Shown one piece after another: positions 44,501 to 56,265 of a stretch of 64,000 nt of DNA; the first letter of the stretch is position 1, and each line of letters starts with the position of its first letter. The notes under the pieces were generated by a model that saw only the letters and a program-made list of their open reading frames with translations, was not told where the DNA came from and made no database searches. This DNA is from Meconema thalassinum (lineage: Eukaryota > Arthropoda > Insecta > Orthoptera > Tettigoniidae). A program made the position numbers and the translations under genes. Location: the NCBI GenBank assembly GCA_946902985.2, contig OX336399.1, forward strand, positions 157,170,411-157,234,410, in the 5' to 3' direction.

Positions 44501-46229
44501 AAATTTCTCGCCTATGTCGTTTAAAAGATAGGCCTACACGCTCCGTTAGGAATCCTTCAACCCCCAATTTTCACCCCTATCACCTCATAATAATACACCA
44601 CATCGAAAAACCCTTAGACACATGTCTGCGTATTTTTAATGATTAGTTTTTATGCCGAGTATCACATCCACAAATGAAAGCACTCGTGAGATATTGCTAT
44701 TCAATGAAATGCAGGTTTAAACCCCTTAAGACCTCTTTAGAACCTGAATATCCAAAAAACCTCCCTTAAGGTACGGTTTTGACAGACAGCGAACATATCC
44801 CCGAAATGTCATGTCTCCAACTTCAATATTTTTGGCTGGGCGATGATGAGTGAGTGAATGAGTCAGGACATTTTCTTTCAATTTTTCTTCTTCAGAATTT
44901 CACCCCTCCCGATGAGCCCCTTCAATTTGATTGAAAAAAAAAACCTGTCGGAAAGCTATTTACTTACTTTAAAGCAGTTTCCTACCCCCCCCCCCCCCCC
45001 TGAGTTTGATGAGTGAGTCAGTCAGTCAATCTGTAAGGACACTTTCTTTCCTGTTCCCCGCCCCCCCCCCCCCAGAATTTCACCCCTCCCCATGGGCCCC
45101 TTAAATTGGATTTTTGAAAAAAAAAACGGTCAAACACATATTTAATAATTTTTTATGCTGATTTTTTTCCGCTGAGTTTCAAACTCCTTGCCTATGTCGT
45201 TTAAGAGATACACGCTCCGTTAGGAATCTTTCAATCCCCACTTTTCACCCCTTTCACATCATTAGCACATCGAAAGACCCTCAGACACGTGTCTTGTTAC
45301 TTTTTAATGATGAGTTTATATGACGTGTATCACATCCCCCAATGAAACAAATCGGGAGATATTGTTATTCAATGAAATGCAGGTTTAACCCCCTTAAGAC
45401 CCCTTTAGAACCTGAATATCCGAAAATCCTCCCTTGGTAGACGGTTTTGACATACAATGAACATATCCCCAAACTGTCATGTTTCTAACTTCAATAATTT
45501 TGGCTGGGCGATGATGAGTGAGTGAGTGAGTGAGTCAGGACATTTTCATTCAATTTTCTTTTTTCAGAATTTCACCCCTCCCTATAAACCCCTTAAATTT
45601 GTATTTATGAAAAAAAACTGTCGAACAGCTATTTACTTACTTTAAAGCAGTTTTTCCCCCCTGAGTTTGATGAGTGAGTGAGTCAGTCAATCAGTTAGGA
45701 CACTTTCTTTGCTGTACCCCCCCCCCAGAATTTCATTTCTCCCCATGGGCCCCTTAAATTGGATTTATGAAAAAACGGTCAACACATATTTACTTCTTTT
45801 TTATGTTGATTTTTTTTTCGCTGAGTTTCAAACTCCTTGCCTATGTCGTTTAAGAGATACACGCTCCGTTAGGAATCTTTCAATCCCCACTTTTCACCCC
45901 CTTCACCTCATAATATACACCACATCGAAAAACCCTCAGACACGTGTCTTCTTATTTTTAATGATGAGTTTATATGCCGAGTATCACATCCCCCAATGAA
46001 ACAAATCGGGAGATATTGTTATTCAATGAAATGCAGGTCTACCCCATTAACACCCGTTTAGAACCTGAATATCCAAAAATCCTATCTTAGTGGGCATTTT
46101 CGGCCCTTGAGGAAGCTGCATACCAGATTTCATTCCAATACGTTCGGTGGTTTCTGAGATTTCGTGATGAATAAATGAATGAGTGAGTGATTGAGTGAGT
46201 GAGTGAGTGGTATTTGACAAATATATAGT
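41588..46229 (+). mobile_element. Family D element with long tandem array
   Basis: Starts CTAGCTGAAGTACCCGTGCT, then 'tcgctacgcgtcataaataa'. The same start and first 750 bp recur at 60846-61597, about 97 percent alike by eye. The rest is a tandem array without coding and ends with (TGAG)n and 'tttgacaaatatatagtag'. Class not known; the start resembles, inverted, the ends of families E and F. Confidence 0.7.
42110..46100 (+). repeat. Family D tandem array, units about 640-820 bp
   Basis: The marker 'ttattcaatgaaatgca' occurs at about 42110, 42602, 43241, 43879, 44697, 45365 and 46018. Each unit contains half-unit words ('gccccttaaattggattta', 'cctatgtcgtttaa', 'cacgctccgttaggaat'), (TGAG/TCAG)n runs and C homopolymers (about 44983-45000 and 45059-45073). 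The 492- and 818-bp spacings suggest loss or gain of a half-unit. Confidence 0.85.
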
Positions 46230-46668
46230 AGAAAGAAGATAGTGTCAAGTCTTTGTTATGCTAAACTCGGTTGACAGTGCTGTGTGAGCACTTGAGTAAC
46301 TAACGGGATTTCAAGTAAAGATCCTCATTTTCTATACCGGTAGTGCAGAGCGCAATTGGCATCTAGTCGGCCGTGTCTCGACTTGAGCTATGTTGCCATG
46401 GAAACTGTCTGCCTTGCCATTCCTTCATGAGTATATTTTATGATTTGATTAGCCTGTGATTGAGTGCAAAAGGGCCGAAATCAGAAGAATGAGAAAGACT
46501 ATCGAAAATTCATGTATCCAGAGGTTCCTTCTGGGTCCTAAACTATGTGTATGCAAAATATGGTTGAGATTGGTGGAACGGGGTAGATTTGTATACGGAA
46601 CCAACCCACATACATACATACATACATACATACATACAGACTTTCACTTTTATACTGTATATTAGATG
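46230..46668. other. Spacer with (CATA)n microsatellite
   Basis: (CATA)n at 46608-46638, followed by 'cagactttcacttttatact', a wording often seen at the end of arthropod repeats; this may be the true 3' end of family D. No gene. Confidence 0.4.
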
Positions 46669-49385
46669 TAGAGCTATCTAGAAAAATGACTTAATTAATT
46701 TCGTAATACTGACATTTTTAATTAGTTCGAAATATACCTAATAGAGCACTACAGTTGGCAGCCCTGATGACTGAATATACTCTTACTTCCATCTCTAAAG
46801 GCACAAGATGTACTTACAGAATTTGGTTGAAATCCAATGTATAGCATGGACGTTACATGCAGTTAGACATTGGATCTATCAGTGCACGTAAAAATATGTT
46901 GGCAACAATATTGTATAAGTGTTGCCCAGAATTAATCTGAAATATTATGGTCTATTCTTGTGCCAATTTGGGACGAAATCCATTTGTTAGAAGAGAAGAT
47001 ACATGTATTTATAGATTGGTCCTATCACCAGACTTACAGTAGGATAATGTTCACAACACTGACGTATACTGTATAAGTTACTCCAAATTATTCTAGAATG
47101 TCAGTTAATATACGTCTGCAAATTTTAGAGCTGTTGGCTTTCATACTTTCTGGTATATTGATATTAGGGTAAAAATAGAGAGAGCATTCATCAACAGTTG
47201 GCAGCCCTGGTTGCTCTTAAAATACGCATAGTCATATAAGTTATAGTACACAAATCACATATTGTACGAAATTTGGTTGAAATCGAATTATAGCAGTTAA
47301 ATGCATTTAAGAATTGGACCTATCGGCATGCTTGGAAGCATGTTGGCAGCACAGAAGTACATTAGCTACTCCAAATTAATGTAGAAGGTGAGCATTTATT
47401 AACAGTTGGCAGTCCTGCTTGCTCTTAAAAATACGCATAGTCATATCTGTTATGGCACACGTAGTTGCCCCGCCCTTTTAAAATAAACATATTCTTGGCG
47501 TGCCTCCTAGCTGCATCACTGGATCCAAATAGAAAAGAAAGGAGTACGCAGTGGAAATGGATGTTAATTTCTGACCTGTGCTGGGCCCGTACTTGCAGGC
47601 CAGATGTGCCGAGCGACTCCAGACTCCGTGAAGGGGGTACCACGACGAGTGGTAGGAATACCCTCCTGGTGCTAGAAAGCTAGAATAAGTTAGGCCTAGG
47701 TTTGAAGAGAGAGATGGAGAGAGAGAGCAGCCCGATCGTCAGACACTACTAAATAAGACACATGGATAAGGAAATGGAAATTTAATGAATTGAAACTGAA
47801 CACACAAAGAAACCCGGCCAGAATAACACACACAAAGAAAAGACTACCCTTCACCTAGGGGTCAAGTACAGTCACTTTCAAACGGGGAAGATGATTATAA
47901 ACGATAAATAACTTACAATAATGAATAACGGAAACAAATAAAATAAATACCTGTGCTCATTTCCAATACAAAATATGTAAAAATAGAGGAGGTAATTGAC
48001 CAACAGGCAATCCAGCCGGTCGCTGGTGAACAACAATCACTTCTCCGCCTAGAGATGGATGGTTGTCATGGCGACCACAAATAACAAGCATAGCAAAGAT
48101 AAAACAAGGTACTGTGTGCGTGTCACAGAGGCTGTGGCGAGCAATGGGGATGCGATCGAGCTGGCAGTCCCCAAAGAAAAGAAATGCAAAAACCAAAGAT
48201 ACTACAGGGAGAAACAAATGACGTAAAGTGTCCGTGAAATATATCAAAGATACACACACGCAATCAAACACACAAAATGCCAGCCGACGATGCAGAAATA
48301 AAACTCAAAGCAACTCGTGCTTGTAGGTAGTCTAGCAAAACATGCTAAACCAATATGGTCCCCTACTTACGTTCCGTGTTCGAGCTGAATACGGTAAGGC
48401 CTACTTAAAGTTACCGCCGTGATTCAGTTGCCTGAAGCATGGAATGAAGGGAATACATAAGGGCTAAAATATATGGTGTCATGCCTCGTGTTGGGAGAAT
48501 GGTCGAAACGCCAACGTCCACAAAGCACGGGAGACCCATTCGAAGACATGCCCAATCAAAACAAAACAACAATGCTCCTGGCAGCAAGAAAAACATACAC
48601 TCACAAAATCACCCGCAGAAATATTTCATGGCACAAATAAAAGGTTAAACCAGAGACCCAAACTAAACAAAACAGGAGACCGCCATTTCGATTGGTTCCA
48701 CAGCAAATCCAAGCACACGACGAAGACTAAAAGAAAAGTTAAATTTAGGAAATGAGCATAGTGGAAACAAGGTTAGAAGCGTTACTTACTTGACCAATGG
48801 AAAGCTTCGACGTAAAGACAATGTTAAATAAAAAGGAAAAAATATTACATTTTAAATAATAAGGCGGAGAGCCTAAAGGCACGTCCGGACAGGAAGTATC
48901 TACCGGGACGGCCACCAAAGAAATAAAGAAAAGAGATATGTTAAACATGGCTCATAGTACATACGAAATTTGGTTGAAATCGAATTAATAGTAGGCAACG
49001 GAAGTTTTTCATGCATATAACGATATGACCTATTAGCAGCCGTAGATTTATGTTGGCAACACTGCCATGTATTGCCACCTAAATATTAAACTGAAATATT
49101 ATGATCTGTATGTCCGCCAATTTTGAAATAGCTCCCATGCATACCTTCCGAGATATCCAACATGGAGCTCAAATTTTAATTTCGATTTTTCAGCAGTCGG
49201 TAGCACTGACGTCATTTTCAAATATGGCCGTGAAATATTCAGGTATAGATAATTACTCATACCAAATTTGGTTTCGATAGATGTAGTCGTTTAGGAGTGT
49301 ATAGAGGGTGATACACAGACAGACAGATAGACAGAAGGGCACACGTTTTCCCGGATCGATCTCATAAGTCTACTATTTCCCCATT
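46669..49385 (-). mobile_element. Helitron-like element C1, body and 5' end (interrupted)
   Basis: Core words recur with about 146-bp or 290-bp spacing: 'ggatctatcagtgc' (46873), 'ggtcctatcacca' (47021), 'ggacctatcggca' (47308), 'tgacctattagca' (49025), each followed by 'atgttggca' or similar. The right end reads GATCTCATAAGTCTAC at about 49359, the conserved 5' box of families A and B. About 1.5 kb at 47467-48950 is unrelated and probably inserted. Confidence 0.5.
47467..48950. other. Unclassified insert inside element C1
   Basis: Left and right of this stretch the family C wording is continuous (ctgttatggcacacgta .. gtacatacgaaatttggttg). Inside, the sequence is A-rich with scattered G/C-rich islands, an inverted pair (ctgtgctcatttcc at about 47952, ggaaatgagcatag at about 48749), and no coding frame I recognise. 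Could be a solo LTR or a deleted non-coding element; no terminal repeats or target duplication confirmed. Confidence 0.35.
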
Positions 49386-50541
49386 TTAGCCTATTTTCAT
49401 TTATGACAAAATAGGCTTATGGGATCACCGTTTGTCCGTGTGTGTGTCCACCCCAATAAAATCTAAACGGCTTGAGCTGTTTCAATGAAACTCGGCAAGG
49501 CCATAGTATTATTTTGGCCAACCCCTGCCAGTTTTATTACGACTCACCAATCCAACATGGTGGCTATGCGAAATATTTCTATGGCATTCTCTATCTCCGA
49601 AACTATTACTGATATCACCCTGATATTTTGTAGGAAGATACAGGGCACTACTAGAAGTTTACCTATGTGACTATCAAAAACCTGTAAAGTACAAAACGAA
49701 CATGGTGGCCAAGCGATTTAACCATCCTAACGCAGTGACGCTTGGTACAGCAAATGTTTATACACATTGTAATGCACTGACATCTAGTTCATTTATTTAC
49801 AAAACCTCAAGATGGCGGATGTGCGAAATTTTAAAATTCAGTTTTTATTTCTTGTGTCCTAATCATGTGATCAAAGTCAACGTTTGAATAATGAACCTAC
49901 GCAATAATCCTTACCTTATAGTACATAACTCTATGGCCTACATAAATTACAATCCAACATGGCGAGCATCCGAAATATTTAGACGGTTCTCAATATCTAA
50001 CAATCTATGACAGCAATCAAAATGATATTTTGTATGTTGGTAGAAACTATGAACATAAGTTCACATACGGGACTTTAAATAACCTGGTGAGCAGAATTCC
50101 GACATGGCGGCGACGCGAAATATAAATATTTAAATGGACGTTTCTGGCGATTTGAGGATCCGAGCGCAGTGAAACTTGGTACGGTAAATGCTTATACAAA
50201 TTTAAATCCACTGGCATCTAATTTACTTCAATTGTTTTCATAACCACAAGATGGCAGCTGTGCGAAATTTTGAAATCCCGTTTTTATTTCTTGTGTCCTA
50301 ATCATGCGATTGAAGTTTGAATAATACACCTACACAATAATCATCATGTAATAGTACATAACTCCAAGACCTACATATATAAAAATCCAACATGACGACC
50401 ATCCGAAATATTTAGATGGTTCTCAATATCTACGAATCTATTACAGCAATCAAACTGAAATTTTGTATGCTGATAGAGGCAATTAACATAAGTAGGACAT
50501 ATGAAAATAGGCTATTTAGTTCTTCACGGAATTACTTGTTA
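49386..50541 (+). mobile_element. Helitron-like element B1
   Basis: Starts TTAGCCTATTTTCATTTATG, with AAAATAGGCTTATGGGATC closing a terminal hairpin, then a short TG run. The core repeats 'aacatggc' words followed by 'gcgaaatattt'. Ends GAAAATAGGCTATTTAGTTC, near-perfect hairpin at 50517-50534, CTTGTT. It abuts element C1 head to head. Confidence 0.8.
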
Positions 50542-50571
50542 CAAAATGAGAAAAGTAGGCTAAAATTCGGT

Positions 50572-51083
50572 CTCTCGTTACATTACCTATATGTACTGTA
50601 CATTGTAATCAGCCCAATAATAAGCTACATTATATGGGAGATTCTAACGAAAAACAACATGAAGTGCATAGAAAGAGTCAAGGCAACTTTCATAAAAAAT
50701 GTACTGTGTATCTCAAAGTATACCCCATCGCGACTGTGTCACGTGAGATCTTCTACATCTAAGATTTAAGGTGTCACTATTGCTCCCATCTACCGCCCAG
50801 TACGAGGACCTTCTAAAAAGAGCTCAAATCGAAGAGCATGCAACTTTTATTTAACAGCCGCAGTGACGTCCGATGAGTGGAAGTGTCCATGTTACGATGT
50901 GAGACATACAATCACTTGGTTCGCAATACATGGATTCAATTTCAAGCTCTGTAAATATGAAGGGTATCATGAGCCCAGTATAGAATGCGTTTGCAAATTG
51001 TGTGGAAGTGCCTGTGAAAGGTATCATGCCATGACATGCAGACAAAGAGTGGAGTCACTAACTGATTTTTGTTGTCAATGAGA
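50572..51083 (+). pseudogene. LINE C-terminal remnant, same family as 1-1008
   Basis: KCIERVKATFIKNVLCISKY (about 50660-50720) aligns with KLKATYLKKALRLSKY of the first copy. A second block at 50863-51081 reads YDVRHTITWFAIHGFNFK and ends CVCKLCGSACERYHAMTC, conserving the C-x2-C-x7-H-x3-C knuckle. Frame breaks lie between. 5' truncated, dead. AATAAATACC follows at about 51159. Confidence 0.8.
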
Positions 51084-51175
51084 TTTGAATGTAATCTTTG
51101 GATATTTTGGGGTTTTCTCCAAATATTTCTATATATGGCCTCGTGTCCATTGGCTGCAATAAATACCTTATTATA

Positions 51176-51905
51176 CAGCGTGTTTCGAAAAAAATGTCCG
51201 ATATTGTAACAGGGGTTGGGATTGGTTAAAGCGAGAATAAATGCTCCTATAAACATATGTCCGGAAACAAATACCTGTTGAGATATGCACCATTTTACCC
51301 GCGTGGACGAGGCGTTGTGTTTGATGGTGCAGGCGTCTTTACGTTGAAGATCTTTGCATGAGTTGGATGTTCAGTCATAGTATGCGGCTGTGCGGTTCGC
51401 CGGACCTTAATCCATTGAATTTCTGGCGATGGGGACATTTAAAGACACTGGTGTAAGCCACATCCATCAATAATATACAGATGTTACAAGAGCGTGTGAC
51501 CAATGAGAGGGCCCACATCCGCGAGCAGCCAGGCGTGATTGGACGAGTTGGGGATTTCTTGCGAAGGATAGCCGAATCATGTGGTAACCATGTGGAGCAT
51601 CTCTCGTAACGTGCAGATGGTATCCGCGGACAGACAGGCTGAAATCATCACAGCTCCTGGTTGGTGGTGTGGATGGATGTTTGCCCAACATGTGTTCTGT
51701 TAACGTGTATGACAGTCAAGTGTTCATTAGAAGTAGCTGGTAGGATGACGTCCATTGGCTGAAGTGTAAATACAAAACACAAGTAAAATGGCTCATATCT
51801 CAACAGGTATTTGTTTCCGGACATATGTTTATAGGAACATTTCTTCTCGTTTTGACCTATCCCAACCTCCGTCGCAATATCGGACACTTAAAAAAATACA
51901 CCCTG
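51176..51905 (+). mobile_element. Mariner-type deletion derivative with 125-bp inverted repeats
   Basis: Ends CAGCGTGTTTCGAAAAAAAT and inverted ..TTAAAAAAATACACCCTG, flanked by TA at 51174-51175 and 51906-51907. Arms of about 125 bp share 'aaacatatgtccggaaacaa' and 'tacctgttgagata'. The plus-strand interior reads SPDLNPLNFWRWGHLKTLV, then QERVTNERAHIREQPGVI and FLRRIAESCGNHVEHLS: the C-terminal part of a mariner/Tc1-type transposase, with stops. The N-terminal half is missing. Confidence 0.85.
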
Positions 51906-51907
51906 TA

Positions 51908-52830
51908 TACACTATAACCCCGCCCAGTCATCGAGCAAATTTGTGTCAGCCGACTGAAGAGTTACAAATAATAGTTTGTACAGGCAACACTCGAAAATAT
52001 GGCTTCTAAACTTTACAAATATTTTCGAAACATATGTAATAGTTTTCAGATTCTTTTTCGCATTAAACAGTAGTATGGATTTTATTGTGTTGATTGATTG
52101 AAAATTTGCAACATGAATTTACTATGGATACGACTGGAAAAACGTCTTCGTTTTACATCTGTGTCATAGCATCCCTACCTTCAACCAAAAGATATATTCC
52201 GATTTCCGATCACCAGCATCTGCTGTACGTACACAGGAAGCAGAGTAATTTATAGCTGCATCTCACAAGCAGTGACATGCAGAAGACGCATGGCACGGCT
52301 ACCTTTAGGCTATACCTGGTTATCTATTGATATTGCGAAAGAATTTATTGATGCGATTCCGATGGTTTGTAGAGCTCTTTCCTGCATTGCCTCTCGTTTC
52401 CTTCATGCATGCTGTTTCCATTTTTTATGCGTATTTGAATACGAAAGCGAAGGATGAGAGCGAAGTTTATTTATTGGAGATGGGCATTGCAACATGAAAT
52501 ATGTCAAGCAGCGGTGGAGAGAGGAGTGTTTCGTCAAATGCTATAGAATCCTGTTTCAATTACAACACGTTTGTCTGGGAGGGTGAGGGTAAGACAGCCT
52601 GGAGAACACGAAAGACGTATGGAAAGAAACTATTGTATTGTGTTATATGCAAGATAAAAAATAGGTTGATACATATACATTGATGTAAAATATTAGCATC
52701 CCTTTAACGATTAAAAGGCATATAAATTCTCTAAGAGATAAACGTTAGTTCCTCCTACTTGTCCACAAATCATTGGAACTACTTGAGCTCTAACCGAATC
52801 GCTCGTTGTTGAAAGGCACTAAGTCCACAT
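51908..52830. other. Spacer, no gene seen
   Basis: Short open frames only. The last 35 bp (ctcgttgttgaaaggcacta) is inverted and repeated at 60750-60785 and resembles the flank repeat at 54890. Confidence 0.4.
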
Positions 52831-52831
52831 G

Positions 52832-54600
52832 TTTAGCCTATTTTCAATTTTGAAAAAATAGGCTTATGAGATCACCTTTTGTCCGTGTGTGTGTGCGCGT
52901 GTGTGTGTGTGAGAGAGAGAGAGAGGTGTGTGTGTGTGTCCCCCTAATAAAATCTAAACGGCTGGAGAGATTTCAGTGAAACTCGGTAAGTTCATAGCAC
53001 TATTCCCGGCGACCTCGACCGTGCCCTTCAAATCTTGTTACGTCTCACCAATCCAACATGGCGGCTGTGCGAAATATTTCACTAGCATTCAATATCTCCG
53101 AAACTATTACCGATATCGCCCTGAAATTGTGTACGGTGATATAGGGCACTACTAGAAGTTCACCTATGAGACCTTAAAAAACCTGGCGACTACAAAACCA
53201 ATATAGCGGCAAAGCGAAGTTGAGACTTTTAAATAGACTCTTCTCGCGATTTAAATATCCAAACGTAATAAAACTTGGTACAGCAAATATTTATACACAT
53301 TGCAATGCACTGGAGTCTAATTTAGTTCAATTGTTTACATAACCTCAAAATGGCGGCTGTGCGAAATATTTCACTGACATTCTATATCTCCGAAACTATT
53401 ACAGATATCACCCTGCAATCTTGTACGGTGATAAAGGGTACTGATACAAGTTTACCTATGTATATTTCATAAACCTGTCAAGTACAAAACGAACATGGCG
53501 ACCAAGCGAATTTGAAATATTTTAATAAACTTTTCTCGTGAGTTAACTCTCTGAGCGCAGTGAAATGTGGTACAGTAAATGATTTTGCAGATTGGATGCA
53601 CTGCCATCTAATTTAATTCAATTGTTTACATAACCTCAAGATGGCGGCTGTGCGAAATTTTAAAATTAAGTTCTTATTTCTTGTGTCATAATCATGCGAT
53701 TGAAGTGAAAGTTTGAATAATGAACCTAGGCAATAATTGTCCTTGAATGGTACATAACTCTATGGCCTATACATATGAAATGAAAATCCACAGCCTGCTT
53801 CCAGTCTCCGACCGGGTCAGGAATGGAATGAATGAAGCCCCCATCTAGCGGCGAGGATATGAACTGTGCCGGCTGCCGAGGCCTGACGCACTCCTCTGGG
53901 GCAATGACTAAATGAATGACAGATGAAATGAAATGATAGTGGAGAGTGTTGCTGGAATGAAATTTTGACAGGGAAAACCGGAGTACCCGGAGAAAAACCT
54001 GTCTGCCTCCGTTCTGTCCAGCACAGATCGCACATGGGCCTATACATATAACAATCCTAATTGGCGAGGTTCCGAAATATTTAGACAGTTCTCAATATCT
54101 ATGAATCTTTTACAGCAACCAAACTGAATTTTTTTATGTTCATAGAGACATTCAGTAACCTGGTGAGCACAAATCCAACATGGCGGCGACGCGAAGTATA
54201 AATATTTAAATGGACGTTTCTCGCGAATTAACTATCCGAGTGCCGTGAAACGTTGCACGTTAAATGCTTATACAAATGTTGATCCACTGGCATCTAATTT
54301 ATTTCGATTGTTTGTATAATCACAAGATGGCTGGTGTGCGTACTTTTAAAATCTCGTTTTTACTTCTTGTGTTCTAATCATGAAATTGAAGTTTGAATAC
54401 CACTCGTACACAATAATCTTAATATAATAGTACAAAAATAAAAATCCAACCTGGCGACCATCTGAAATATTTAGACGGTTCTCAATATCTACGAATCTGT
54501 TACAGCAATTAAACTGAAATTTTGTATGTTGATAGAGGCAATTAACATGAGCAGGATATATGAAAATAGGCTGTATAGTTCTTCACGGAACTACTTGTTG
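52832..54600 (+). mobile_element. Helitron-like element B2, carrying a SINE insertion
   Basis: Starts TTTAGCCTATTTTCAATTTT, 5' hairpin, GGCTTATGAGATCACC, (TG)n(GA)n microsatellite. Core units show 'atggcggctgtgcgaaat' at about 53057, 53350 and 53640, a 292-bp period. Ends GAAAATAGGCT, perfect hairpin TAGTTC..GAACTA at 54576-54593, CTTGTT. A SINE lies at 53777-54036. Confidence 0.85.
53777..54036 (-). mobile_element. SINE family S1, 5' truncated, with 13-bp target duplication
   Basis: Same body as 37655-37981 but lacking the tRNA head. GGCCTATACATAT at 53764-53776 is repeated at 54037-54049. Element B3 has the uninterrupted target at the matching place (near 55888), so the empty site is visible in this window. 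Confidence 0.92.
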
Positions 54601-54814
54601 ATAAATCCATTTTACCGTGATTTTGCGTCCTAGGAAGTAAGATGCATGTTTTGGTGCAGAATAGAACCACTTCCTGGCAGCGCGTGTGCTATTACCATAG
54701 CCGTCAAGTTAGTTATTCCGTTTTGCAGCAGTTAGTGCGTTTCAACACGAAGAAAATAACAGTTAATACATTCATGTCACCTTTTTTTCAGGCTTCCGGA
54801 TACATATATTATGT
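54601..54814. other. Short spacer, no gene seen
   Basis: Nothing recognised. Confidence 0.4.
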
Positions 54815-54957
54815 TCATTAATAAATAAAGGAAATAAACTAAGAATGTGAAGAATATTCCTCGCTCAAAGGTTCTTCTCGTTCCATGTTGAAATGGACTA
54901 AGTGCAGTTAGGTATCTTGTCAATAAAATTGTTAGTAACATACGGAACAATACCATT
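54815..54957 (+). repeat. Flank repeat X, copy 1
   Basis: 'aataaaggaaataaactaag', 'tattcctcgctcaaaggttc' and 'aataaaattgttagtaacat' recur at 57785-57995. It immediately precedes element B3, and copy 2 immediately follows element B4. Confidence 0.8.
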
Positions 54958-56262
54958 TTTAGCCTATTTTCAATTTTGAAAAAATAGGCTTACGAGATCA
55001 CCTTTTGTCCGTGTGTGTGTGCGTGTGTGTGTGTGTGTGTGTGTGAGGTGTGTGTGTGTGTCCCACCCTAATAAAGTCTAAACGGCTGGAGCGATTTCAA
55101 TGAAACTCGGTAAGTTCATAGCACTATTCCCGGCGACCTCGACCGTGCCCTTCAAATTTTGTTACGTCTCACCAATCCAAGATAGCGGCTGTGCGAAATA
55201 TTTCACTAGCATTCAATATCTCCGAAGCTTTTACCGATATCGCCATGAAATTGTGTACGGTGATAAAGGCCACTACTAGAAGTTCACCTATGAGACTTTC
55301 AAAAACCTGGGGACTACAAAACCAACATGGCGGTCAAGCAAAGTTGAGACCTTTAAATAGACTCTTCTCGCGATTTAACTATCCAAACGTAATGAAACTT
55401 GGTACAGCAAATGTTTATACACATTGTAATGCACTGGAATCTAATTTAGTTCAATTGTTTACATAACCTCAAAATGGCGGCTGTGCGAAATATTTCACTG
55501 ACATTCTATATCTCCGAAACTATTACAGATATCACCCTGCAATTTTGTATGGTGATAAAGTGTACTGATACAAGTTTACCTATGTATATTTCATAAACCT
55601 GTAAAGTACAAAACGAACATGGCGACCAAGCGAATTTGAAATGTTTTAATAGACTTTTCTCGTGATTTAGCTCTCTGAGCGCAGTGAAGTGCGGTACAGT
55701 AAATGATTTTGCAGATTGTAATACACTGCCATCTAATTTAATTCAATTGTTTACATAACCTCAAGATGGTGGCTGTGCGAAATTTTAAAATTAAGTTTTT
55801 ATTTCTTGTGTCGTAATCATGCGATCGAGGTGAAAGTTTGAATAATGAACCTAGGCAATAATTGTCCTTGAATGGTACATAACTCTATGGCCTATACATA
55901 TAACAATCCTAAATGGCGAGCTTCCGAAATATTTAGACAGTTCTCAATATCTATGAATCATTTACAGCAACCAAACTGAATTATTTTATGTTCATAGAGA
56001 CTATGAACATATGTTCACATAAAGGACTTTCAGTAACCTGGTGAGCACAAATCCAACATGGCGGCGACGCGACGTATAAATATTTAAATGGACGTATCTC
56101 GCGAATTAACTATCCGAGTGCCGTGAATCGTTGCACGTTAAATGCTTATACAAATGTTGATCTATTACAGCAATCAAAGTGAAATTTTGTATGTTGATAG
56201 TGGCAATTAACATAAGTAGGATATATGAAAATAGGCCTTAGTTCTTCACGGAACTACATGTT
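54958..56262 (+). mobile_element. Helitron-like element B3
   Basis: Start TTTAGCCTATTTTCAATTTT, GGCTTACGAGATCACC, (TG)n at 55009-55065; core marker 'cggctgtgcgaaat' at 55185, 55478 and 55770 (about 292 bp). Ends AAAATAGGCC, perfect hairpin at 56239-56256, ACATGTTT. Confidence 0.85.
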
Positions 56263-56265
56263 TAT

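Noticed and set aside
48411..48948. Hydrophobic short open frames in the A-rich insert
   Set aside because: Hydrophobic character follows from A/T composition read on the minus strand; no conservation evidence.
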